A stretch of 64,000 nt of DNA from Pedobacter panaciterrae. GTDB taxonomy: Bacteria > Bacteroidota > Bacteroidia > Sphingobacteriales > Sphingobacteriaceae. The first letter of the stretch is position 1, and each line of letters starts with the position of its first letter. The notes beneath the pieces were generated by a model that did not search any database, was not told where the DNA came from, and saw only the letters and a program-made list of their open reading frames with translations. Positions 26,101 through 32,325 of this stretch are shown here, one piece after another. The DNA lies in the NCBI RefSeq assembly GCF_013204795.1, contig NZ_JABMKW010000012.1, positions 62,001 to 126,000 on the forward strand, in the 5' to 3' direction. A program made the translations under genes and the position numbers.

Positions 26101-26625
26101 GAGGTAGTTGCCAAATTTCACAACGGAGATATCAGCAGCTATTACAAAGGCAGCCTCTTCATGAACATCATAAAGATCCACGGATTTGACCTTTGCAGTA
26201 TTGGACTATCAGAATGCCCTGACGACCAAAACTATGAAGAGATTGTTTTTATCGATAAGGCAAAACGGTATTATAAAAAATGTATCATCCATCAGGACAG
26301 ACTTGTTGGAACAATCTTAATTGGGGATAAAACCGAGTTCCTTGAGTTCAGGGAACTAATAGCCAACAAAATAGAATTAAGTGATAAGAGATTACAACTG
26401 CTTAGAAGTGGTAAAAAAACAGAACCGGTATCGGGCAAACTGGTATGCAGCTGTAACAACGTTGGAGCAGGAAACCTCCTAAAAAAAATAACCTCAGGGT
26501 GTTCAGATTTTAAGGAATTATGTGAATCAACAGGGGCAGGAATGGGGTGTGGTTCTTGTAAACCAGAGGTTAAGCTTATCCTTCAGGAAGCATTAAAGGA
26601 AGAAGTATTAGAAAAAACGAACTGA
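23110..26625 (+). CDS. Assimilatory nitrate reductase fused to NasB-like flavoprotein
   Basis: A 1171-residue cytoplasmic fusion. Residues 1-690 are a molybdopterin bis-MGD reductase: an N-terminal [4Fe-4S] centre at Cys13, Cys16, Cys20 and Cys48, and Cys142 (RLCMSS) as the likely Mo ligand, as in NasA/NarB. Residues 705-1060 are an FAD/NAD(P) oxidoreductase (GAGAGAYG at 713; VVVVGGGLLGLEMA), like NirB's N-terminus and Bacillus NasB. The C-terminus is a BFD [2Fe-2S] domain (Cys1113, Cys1115, Cys1147, Cys1150). Electrons could flow from NAD(P)H via FAD and Fe-S to Mo in one polypeptide. The next gene starts 1 nt after its stop. Confidence 0.93.
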   Translation: MSGDKNKVFKSTCCYCGVGCGVNVTLEKNKTITVQGDKDHPVNHGMLCSKGLNLQYTVNDKSDRLLYPQMRYNKNMPLQRVSWDDALNRTAAVFKTFIDKYGPDSVAFYASGQCLTEEYYVINKLIKGFIGSNNIDTNSRLCMSSAVTAYKMALGEDSVPVCYDDIELADCFFVTGANPAWCHPILWRRVEAHKAANPNIKIIVADPRVTDSCGLADLHLQINPGTDVTLNHAIGRALIETGNVDSDFISNHTEGFSDYKRKVFERTLEESAKICGVTESEIQLAATYIGDAKGFLTMWTMGLNQSSIGVNKNLSLINLNLITGHIGKPGSGPFSLTGQPNAMGGREVGGLANLLPAHRDLSNELHRQEVQKFWGGTTISGKTGLTATEMFEALHDGRLKAIWILCTNPLTSLPNARFAEEALKRAKFVVIQEITDKAETLAYADVILPAAAWTEKEGTMTNSERRISHLNKVIDAPGEALPDAEIICRFAKKMGYNGFEYNSMEDIYKEHAKLTYRTSINIHGLDYKQIDKSNTLQWPFNKRTESGTKRLFTNHSFHTRSKKAIIHSPSDQLNSELPDEDFPFILTTGRVRDHWHTMSKTGKVSKLKQHIKDAFMEINPTDAEFLSIEDNQVIVVRSRRGEVQVKAKLSASIKQGVVFLPMHWGKILGSDLNRANNVTSTILDPLSKEPDFKYCAVNIEKFQKDFQKIVIIGAGAGAYGFVKSYTEINKEDQITVFSKENFPFYNRVMLPDYISGEQKWEQLVKMNDEEEPEYSIRLLRGISVEKVNREQKYVIDSTGKRTSYDVLIMAMGSRSTLPKNAPSLPGIFTMRSRTDADNFKKHIPKNAHVVVVGGGLLGLEMAASLREIGVKITIIHRVSRFLNRQLDPLGSQMLHEEMVDQGCDIYYNDEVQLYYGRSKLTGIELKSGRRINCDAIILAIGTTPNIELAKETGLDCKRGVLVNERLQTNDPSIYAIGEIAEFEGTLYGITAAAEQQAEVVAKFHNGDISSYYKGSLFMNIIKIHGFDLCSIGLSECPDDQNYEEIVFIDKAKRYYKKCIIHQDRLVGTILIGDKTEFLEFRELIANKIELSDKRLQLLRSGKKTEPVSGKLVCSCNNVGAGNLLKKITSGCSDFKELCESTGAGMGCGSCKPEVKLILQEALKEEVLEKTN

Positions 26626-26626
26626 T

Positions 26627-28114
26627 ATGGAAAACAAGGAAATAAAAAAACATCAAATTAAAGTAAATCTTCCGGGAGGCATTGTTTCTATTGGTGATCT
26701 TTTACAAATCCTCACTATTCTCGAAGAATCAGCAGTCGAAAACGTAAGATTTGGCACCAGACAGCAGCTTTATTTTTCTGTGGATGAAGATAAGTTAGAA
26801 GACATTGAGCATGGCTTTTTTATATCCGACACTGAGTTTGAAATAGATGCTGATAAACAGCCAAACATCATTAGCTCTTATGTAACTGAAGACATATTTA
26901 ACAATTCGAATTGGCTCCGCGAAGGGGTTTACAGAGATGTTTTAGATGCTTTTGACTATACCCCAAGATTAAAAATCAATCTGGCAGACAACAGTCAGAC
27001 CTTAATTCCCTTTTTCACTGGAAATTTAAACTTTATATCTTCAGAGATTGGCAATTATTGGTATTTATACATACGTTTTCCCAGAACCAATATCATTTAC
27101 TGCTGGTCATCTTTAATTTATTCTGAGGACATTGGCACCCTTAGCAAATTGGTTGAAGACGCAATATTCAGCAATAAAGATTTATTTTATGATCAAATTA
27201 ATATTGACGGACTGCTACTGGAAAACAAGGTAAAATTAACCGGAAGCATCTTTTACCAACCCCTCTCTGCCCCGCTAAAGCTACCCGATTTCCAATTACC
27301 ATACTATGAGGGATTCAATAAATATAACGACAAATATTGGCTAGGGATTTACCGTAGAAACGAATTGTTTTCAGTTTCATTTCTTAAAGATCTTTGTGCT
27401 ATTTGCGCAAAAACCCGCATTGGCCAGCTGTACACTACTCCCTGGAAATCAATTATCATAAAAGGTGTAGAAACAGGCGACAAAAAACTCTGGAATGCTG
27501 TACTGGATAAAAACAGAATAAACGTACGTCACGCATCCAACGAACTAAACTGGCAAAGTGAGGATCTTTGTGAATATGGGCTTAACCTTAAACGGGAGCT
27601 TATCAATGAGTTTAACAAAGTAGATCTCAGAACTTTCAAACTTTGTTTTGCAATTAAAACCAATCCAAAAAGTGGCTTATTTGGCTCAGTAATTATAAGG
27701 AAATGTGCCAATAATGACTTGGAGGATGAATGCAAATTCGACATTCTTCATACCACTGATTTTAATCCCAATTCGAAGAATTTCACTCTTTATAAAGACA
27801 ACCTTGACAGAGCATCATTAGCTGAAGCATTGGTAAAACTTTGCGACAATTATTATCAGCTCCAGACTTTGTCAGAAAGTGCTTCTGCAGATAATTATTA
27901 CGAAACAGAATTGGTTACAGAAATTGAGTACGTCATTGCGCACCAGTGCAGTCACTGCTTAACTATATATGATGAAACATGGGGAGATGAGGCAAATGGA
28001 GTACCACCTGGAACCCCCTTCTCAGATTTAAAAGCAGATTACGGTTGCGCTGTTTGCGGAGCCTTTAAAACAGATATTATTCCGATTCAAAAAGAATCAC
28101 TACAAACAATTTAG
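26627..28114 (+). CDS. Degenerate nitrite/sulfite-reductase-like protein with C-terminal rubredoxin
   Basis: A 495-residue protein. The last 55 residues are a complete rubredoxin: Cys441-x2-Cys444 and Cys474-x2-Cys477 with the typical YDE, WGDEANGVPPGTPFSDL and YGCAVCGA. The rest resembles NiR/SiR: IKVNLPGGIVSIGDLLQIL is like the ferredoxin-like half-domain, and VRFGTRQQLYF matches its signature. The metal-site segments look eroded: EDLCEYGLNLK retains one of the usual Cys-x5-Cys pair, and KTNPKSGLFG stands where Cys-x3-Cys would be. It is therefore probably not a sirohaem enzyme. Translation is tightly coupled to the nitrate reductase gene, so it may deliver electrons to, or scaffold, that reductase. 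The function is inferred. Confidence 0.75.
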   Translation: MENKEIKKHQIKVNLPGGIVSIGDLLQILTILEESAVENVRFGTRQQLYFSVDEDKLEDIEHGFFISDTEFEIDADKQPNIISSYVTEDIFNNSNWLREGVYRDVLDAFDYTPRLKINLADNSQTLIPFFTGNLNFISSEIGNYWYLYIRFPRTNIIYCWSSLIYSEDIGTLSKLVEDAIFSNKDLFYDQINIDGLLLENKVKLTGSIFYQPLSAPLKLPDFQLPYYEGFNKYNDKYWLGIYRRNELFSVSFLKDLCAICAKTRIGQLYTTPWKSIIIKGVETGDKKLWNAVLDKNRINVRHASNELNWQSEDLCEYGLNLKRELINEFNKVDLRTFKLCFAIKTNPKSGLFGSVIIRKCANNDLEDECKFDILHTTDFNPNSKNFTLYKDNLDRASLAEALVKLCDNYYQLQTLSESASADNYYETELVTEIEYVIAHQCSHCLTIYDETWGDEANGVPPGTPFSDLKADYGCAVCGAFKTDIIPIQKESLQTI

Positions 28115-28138
28115 GTTTCACATTTAAATTATCATTTC

Positions 28139-28543
28139 ATGAAAACACAATTACAACTTGCCATTTATGGCGGACTGGCACTTTGCATGCTGAATTTTAA
28201 AGGAAAAGCTCAAACAACACAAATTAAACCTACCCTGTTTGAGGGAGTAGTGGTATTAAGTTATATTGATCATGGGGCCGCAATAAACTGTACAGGCCCT
28301 GCAATTAAATACACCAGCAAACCCTTCAGTTTATTAATAGGTTTACTTCCCAGTTTAAAAATCAAAGAAGACAAATCGCCCGGAAATGCACCCAAAAATG
28401 CAATTATTATACCTTCTTTAGGCTGTGGTGTAACGGCAATTTATAAACACATTGCCTTACAGATGCCGATGCTTTATACCGCAAAAACAAGTACAAAAGA
28501 TGGAAAGTGGAATGTTGGAGTGGGCTTAGGATATAAGTTTTAA
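28139..28543 (+). CDS. Small exported protein of the nitrate locus
   Basis: A 134-residue protein with a signal peptide (MKTQLQLAIYGGLALCMLNF, cleavage near GKAQ). The mature part is short amphipathic strands (LFEGVVVLSYID, PFSLLIGLLPSLKI, ALQMPMLYTAKT) and ends GVGLGYKF with a terminal Phe, so it looks like an outer-membrane beta-barrel or barrel-edge protein. It is 24 nt after the rubredoxin gene and probably belongs to the same transcript. I do not recognise a characterised family; a role in nitrate uptake or envelope adaptation is only suggested by position. Confidence 0.65.
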   Translation: MKTQLQLAIYGGLALCMLNFKGKAQTTQIKPTLFEGVVVLSYIDHGAAINCTGPAIKYTSKPFSLLIGLLPSLKIKEDKSPGNAPKNAIIIPSLGCGVTAIYKHIALQMPMLYTAKTSTKDGKWNVGVGLGYKF

Positions 28544-28553
28544 AGTATAAGAA

Positions 28554-29243
28554 TTATGCAATAAGTGTTAATGCTTTCAAACCTCTGGGATCTTTAACAC
28601 TTATTGCTTTTCCTGTTATCGAAATCAAATCTTCTCTAACAAGCTCATTCATCATTCGAAAAACTGTTTCATATGTGGTCCCTGTAAAAGCAGCAAGATC
28701 CTGCCTGCTTAGTTCTATATCAATATGCCCTCTGTCATTTACGCCAAATTGATCTTTAAGTTGGATAATAGATAAAGCCAAACGACCTTTAACAGACATG
28801 TGGGCTAAATTCCGCATTCTCCGTTCCGATTCCTGTAGTTCATCAGCGTAAAACATCATCAATTGAAAAGTAAGGTCTGAATTTATCTTAAGGGTCGACA
28901 TAAAGAAATCCAAATCAATAAAACATACCGATGTGGCCTCAAGTGCAGTAGCAGATATAGGAAAAATGGCACTTTTGGTACTTAGACCGCGATGACCAAT
29001 AATTGCACCATTACTGGCAAAACGAACTATCAGTTCCTTATCTCCCCAGGTTTTGTGTATTTTAACTTTGCCTTTATTAACGAAATAAATACCATTAACC
29101 GGATCTCCTTCTTTAATTATCACCTCCCCTTTTTTCACCAAAAAGTTCTTGCGATGATTCTCAATAGGTAATTTCCATTCCTTTAAAACCAATCTGCACA
29201 TTAAGCAGCTTTGCAGATCACATGCCTTTGTATTTTTCTTCAT
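28554..29243 (-). CDS. Second Crp/Fnr-family regulator with FNR-like cysteines
   Basis: A 229-residue paralogue of the regulator at 14830, sharing long identical runs (VKKGEVI, KEGDPVNGIYFV, ELQES/MRNLAHMSVKGRLA). Sensor barrel about 28-125; HTH in ELSRQDLAAFTGTTYETVFRMMNEL. Cys8, Cys13 and Cys16 (CDLQSCLMC) and Cys107 (TSVCFIDLDFF) match four cysteines of the paralogue; Cys19 is replaced by Val. It is convergent with the nitrate operon and closes the island on the right. Two related sensors bracketing one pathway suggests different signals, for example oxygen and nitric oxide; this is inference. Confidence 0.85.
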   Translation of the reverse strand: MKKNTKACDLQSCLMCRLVLKEWKLPIENHRKNFLVKKGEVIIKEGDPVNGIYFVNKGKVKIHKTWGDKELIVRFASNGAIIGHRGLSTKSAIFPISATALEATSVCFIDLDFFMSTLKINSDLTFQLMMFYADELQESERRMRNLAHMSVKGRLALSIIQLKDQFGVNDRGHIDIELSRQDLAAFTGTTYETVFRMMNELVREDLISITGKAISVKDPRGLKALTLIA

Positions 29244-29416
29244 AAGGGTCTCTAGCTAAAAGGATTTCCTCTTATCTAGCAAAGAAACAATAAATCAATT
29301 AAATTAAGACATCCGATTTTAATAATCAGCGTACAGATATGGCATAATAGTGCAATAATCGCAATTCTAAGCAGGTATAGTTTTTATATCAAAGCATTTG
29401 GGCTATCTTTGAACCA

Positions 29417-29566
29417 ATGGATTTCTTTAAGCAATTTTATAAAACACTGGGTATTCAGCTTGCAACATTATTGCGAACTGCTATTGCCATGTTTTTACGC
29501 TTTCTTTCCTTACAGTACGGTTTAGGAGATTCTTTTCTTAAAAGCAGTAAAGACTTTATTAAATAA
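29417..29566 (+). CDS. Possible 49-aa hydrophobic small protein
   Basis: An ATG frame encoding 49 residues with an amphipathic/hydrophobic central helix (LGIQLATLLRTAIAMFLRFL). A perfect TATCTTTG -7 box at 29404-29411 ends only 5 nt before the ATG, so the mRNA would be leaderless or the true start lies further in. It is followed by a GC-rich imperfect hairpin. The promoter argues for a transcript here; coding is uncertain and a small RNA is an alternative. Confidence 0.35.
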   Translation: MDFFKQFYKTLGIQLATLLRTAIAMFLRFLSLQYGLGDSFLKSSKDFIK

Positions 29567-29636
29567 ACCCCTCCCTTTTCTTGGGGTCAGGGGTCCAGAC
29601 ATTTAATTCTTTCCTTTCACCTTCTTGCTTTCTAAA

Positions 29637-29828
29637 ATGAAATTAATAAGCACTAAATGCTTTTTTAGGGCCATTCATATAATGCTGCTTTTAGCGCTGT
29701 TGATAGTTTTGCTATTGGCTATTTTACTACTTAAACCACTGTTGGTTTTACTTTCGGCGGGTACATTTACCTTTTTAACAAGCTGGTACAACAATAAAGA
29801 CTTCGATGGCATTGCCTCAGTCGATTAA
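29637..29828 (+). CDS. Possible small membrane protein (63 aa)
   Basis: From the ATG at 29637 this encodes 63 residues with one or two membrane helices (AIHIMLLLALLIVLLLAILLL and LLVLLSAGTFTFLTSWY) and a short polar tail. The A-rich TCTAAA before the ATG fits local translation starts. No family is recognised. The strongly hydrophobic composition is consistent with a small inner-membrane protein. Confidence 0.4.
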   Translation: MKLISTKCFFRAIHIMLLLALLIVLLLAILLLKPLLVLLSAGTFTFLTSWYNNKDFDGIASVD

Positions 29829-29889
29829 TACTGGCTGAGGCTATTCATACAAATCAAATTATTAAGTCATTTACTCAATACAAAAAAAC

Positions 29890-30291
29890 ATGAATACTGA
29901 ATCAATAAAAATAAACGAAACCCCTATCATACTATCAACCGGAATTTACGACCTCCTTAAAGATCATTTAAGAAGAAGAAAGTTAAGCAGGTATAACGAA
30001 GCAAAACTTGAACTGGAACTAAAACATGCAAGGCAGGTTTTAAGAAATGAACTACCAGCTGATGTGGTTACGGTTGATACCAATGTAAAAGTGAAGGAAA
30101 TGGAATCAGGAAAAGAATTCATATACAAACTTGTTGCACCTGCAAAGGCACGAAGAAAACACAATACCCTTTCCATTCTCTCTCCAATAGGCGTAGCAAT
30201 CCTTGGCTACACTAAGGGCGCCATAGTGCAATGGGAAATGCCTGAAGGAATAAAGAAGTACCAAATAGAAGACGTCACTAAAATAGGATAA
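29890..30291 (+). CDS. Rnk/GreA-GreB C-terminal-domain protein
   Basis: A 133-residue protein of the Rnk/GreA family. A short N-terminal helical region (LKDHLRRRKLSRYNEAKLELELKHARQVL) is followed by the FKBP-like C-terminal domain of Gre factors (DVVTVDTNVKVKEMESGKEFIYKLVAP to SILSPIGVAILGYTKGAIVQWEMP). Such proteins bind near the RNA polymerase secondary channel; the long Gre coiled coil with its acidic tip is shortened, so it is unlikely to stimulate transcript cleavage. A bidirectional terminator follows within 5 nt. Confidence 0.82.
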   Translation: MNTESIKINETPIILSTGIYDLLKDHLRRRKLSRYNEAKLELELKHARQVLRNELPADVVTVDTNVKVKEMESGKEFIYKLVAPAKARRKHNTLSILSPIGVAILGYTKGAIVQWEMPEGIKKYQIEDVTKIG

Positions 30292-30295
30292 AAAA

Positions 30296-30328
30296 AACCG
30301 GCATCTTCATCAGATGCCGGTTTTTTTA
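30296..30328. terminator. Bidirectional rho-independent terminator
   Basis: AACCGGCATCT (30296-30306) pairs perfectly with AGATGCCGGTT (30312-30322) around a 5-nt loop, flanked by an A7 run on the left and a T run on the right. It serves both the Rnk-like gene and the converging META-domain gene. Confidence 0.9.
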
Positions 30329-30330
30329 TC

Positions 30331-31056
30331 CTATTTCTTATCTAAAGGAGCCATCCCGAACATTAAAACCAAGCGGTGGTTCTCATAAAAATTTAAGGTT
30401 TGTTCAGCAACATCGTATTTCAATGTTTTATCGCTTATCAGCTTTAAAAACTCACTTTCGAGCCTATTTCTATCTTCATCTACACAAGCCCTCAAAGTAC
30501 TGCCCATTTGTTTAAACGTAAGTTTACCATCGCCTTTTTCATAAGCTCCAAAGAAAGAATTACATCCTGCAAAACCATTAACTCTTCCCTTTTCTTTATC
30601 AAATACTACATAAGCCGGCGATTGTTCCAGAGCGACGCCATTCATCTGAATCAGTTTCCATTTATGTTTAACAACAAAATCCCATTCACCAGTTTTAACC
30701 GGCATCTTTTGTTTCTTTAATACTTTCTTTAGTTTATAAGTATAAATTGATGCATCGGCAGGAACATTGGCCCTTTTAGTACGGGTTACCAGAATTACAT
30801 AACGATATCCGGGTTTATAATTAAAACCAGAAATATTGCTGTAAAACAGCTCCCAACCTTTACTGTTTTTATATTTAACCTGAAAACAAGTTTGCGGCGC
30901 TACACCTGTACAACTTGCACGATCTTCCTTAACTATAAGCTTTATTACATCAGCTGCATTGGCATAAACTGAAAGGCCCAGCAACATTAAAATAGTTAGT
31001 ATTAATTTTGGACTGAAATTCTTTGTTATAATTCTTTTCATTTTCTGTGTATTCAT
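30331..31056 (-). CDS. Exported DUF4377 plus META (HslJ-like) domain protein
   Basis: A 241-residue protein with a signal peptide (SPKLILTILMLLGLSVYANA). Residues about 35-105 match DUF4377 (CTGVAPQTCFQVKYKNS, YKPGYRYVILV). Residues about 128-235 are a META/HslJ domain (WKLIQMNGVAL, VNGFAGCNSFFGAY, LRACVDEDRNRLESEFL) in which GxxGCNxxxG is diagnostic. META proteins of this kind are linked to stress or resistance phenotypes in other bacteria, but no activity is known. Starts at 31056 or at MKRI (31041) are both possible. Confidence 0.85.
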   Translation of the reverse strand: MNTQKMKRIITKNFSPKLILTILMLLGLSVYANAADVIKLIVKEDRASCTGVAPQTCFQVKYKNSKGWELFYSNISGFNYKPGYRYVILVTRTKRANVPADASIYTYKLKKVLKKQKMPVKTGEWDFVVKHKWKLIQMNGVALEQSPAYVVFDKEKGRVNGFAGCNSFFGAYEKGDGKLTFKQMGSTLRACVDEDRNRLESEFLKLISDKTLKYDVAEQTLNFYENHRLVLMFGMAPLDKK

Positions 31057-31167
31057 CTTTGTTAAAAAGATGCACGAAACAAGTCGTTTCCATAAATATA
31101 AGATTTTCTTCTCCCCTGATTGATAAGATTTACTTACTTTAGGTTACACACTTAATGAAAAACCACT

Positions 31168-31806
31168 ATGAAACGCAAACTCCTGTTCGTGCTTGGCTTA
31201 TTGCTGTGCCACAGCCAGATTTCCAGCTCACAAACCTTAACAAGCGCACATTTTAGAATCTCTGATAGAGAAAATGGAATCAGATCTATCGAACTAACTA
31301 TAAACAACATGATCATCATTGGTTTAAATTCCACTGGCGACATATCTTATATCGATGAGGCCGAAGGAGCACTTGCAGATTACACAAGTAATTCAGAATA
31401 TACCGATAACGAACATTCTAAATTCATTGCCAATCAGAAAATTGAATATTACGACCGGTTTGACGATGAAAAATCGGGAAAAATAAAATGGATAGGCGGA
31501 ATCAAAATTGATTATAATGATAATTTTGATATTCATGATCCCAGAGGAAAAATAAAATCCATCGGTAACATTCAAATTAAATACAATAACGCTTTTGATG
31601 TCCACGATAAATCTGGAACAATTAAATCCATTGGTGCCATTCAGATTAAATACAACAATGCCTTTGACATTAACGATCCCGCTGAAAAGGTTAAATCAAT
31701 AGGGAATGTAAAAATCACCTATTTTAATTCTTTTGATGCAAAAAGGTTATTTGGCAAAATAAAATCGATCAAAGGAAACAGTAAAAAGATTTACGTGACA
31801 AAGTAA
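31168..31806 (+). CDS. Exported protein with about 22-residue tandem repeats
   Basis: A 212-residue secreted protein (signal peptide to ISSSQT). From about residue 105 it consists of near-identical repeats, KIKSIGNIQIKYNNAFDVHD and variants, in four consecutive units plus a partial fifth, separated by short G/P/E-rich links. The alternating hydrophobic pattern (IKSIGxIxIKYxNxFD) predicts a stacked beta-strand structure such as a solenoid or beta-roll. No cysteine or catalytic motif is visible. It lies alone before rnpB. I do not recognise a characterised family. Confidence 0.7.
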   Translation: MKRKLLFVLGLLLCHSQISSSQTLTSAHFRISDRENGIRSIELTINNMIIIGLNSTGDISYIDEAEGALADYTSNSEYTDNEHSKFIANQKIEYYDRFDDEKSGKIKWIGGIKIDYNDNFDIHDPRGKIKSIGNIQIKYNNAFDVHDKSGTIKSIGAIQIKYNNAFDINDPAEKVKSIGNVKITYFNSFDAKRLFGKIKSIKGNSKKIYVTK

Positions 31807-31836
31807 ACAACCTTAATTTATACATTCCTTATTTTG

Positions 31837-31844
31837 TATCTTTG
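31837..31844 (+). promoter_or_regulatory. -7 promoter element of rnpB
   Basis: TATCTTTG is an exact match to the Bacteroidetes -7 consensus and ends 6 nt before the predicted 5' end of RNase P RNA, as expected for a transcription start. Confidence 0.75.
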
Positions 31845-31850
31845 CCGCAA

Positions 31851-32220
31851 ATGCAAGCCGTTCTATCGCTGCGATTATATCGGAGAGGAAAGTCCGGGCA
31901 ACACAGAGCATCTCGCTTCCTAACGGGAAGAGGTTTGGGGATGAACACCCGAATTATGGAAAGTGCCGCAGAAAGCATACCGCCGATGGCTTTTAAGCAC
32001 AGGTAAGGTTGAAAACGTGAGGTAAGAGCTCACGATTTTTCCGGGTGATCGGAGAACTGGTAAACCCCGGGAGTTGAAAGACCAAATAGGCTAACGCATG
32101 TAGGGCTGCTCGTCCGATGTTAGTGGGTAGGTCGTTAGAGATAAATGGCAACATTTATACTGGATTAATGATAGAAAACCTGAGCAATCAGGTTACAGAA
32201 CCCGGCTTACAGGCTTGCAT
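31851..32220 (+). ncRNA. rnpB: RNase P RNA
   Basis: The roughly 370-nt catalytic RNA of ribonuclease P, which matures tRNA 5' ends. The ends pair as helix P1 (GCAAGCC near 31853 with GGCTTGC near 32213). The universally conserved cores are present: GAGGAAAGTCCGGGC near 31884 and ACAGAACCCGGCTTACAG near 32195, plus GGTAAACCCCGGG in the middle. It is a bacterial A-type layout. A T-rich stretch (TTTGTTTTTT) follows directly and probably serves in termination. Confidence 0.96.
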
Positions 32221-32325
32221 TTTGTTTTTTAAATGATATATCAGTTTCATAACTTTAAAAAAACACATTATTAAACTGAAAAATAATATATTAGCACTGG
32301 ATAATAAGAAGATTTAGCATACCCT

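Noticed and set aside
14830..29243. Horizontal acquisition of the nitrate island
   Set aside because: There are no flanking integrase, tRNA or direct repeats, and the base and codon character looks like that of the neighbours.
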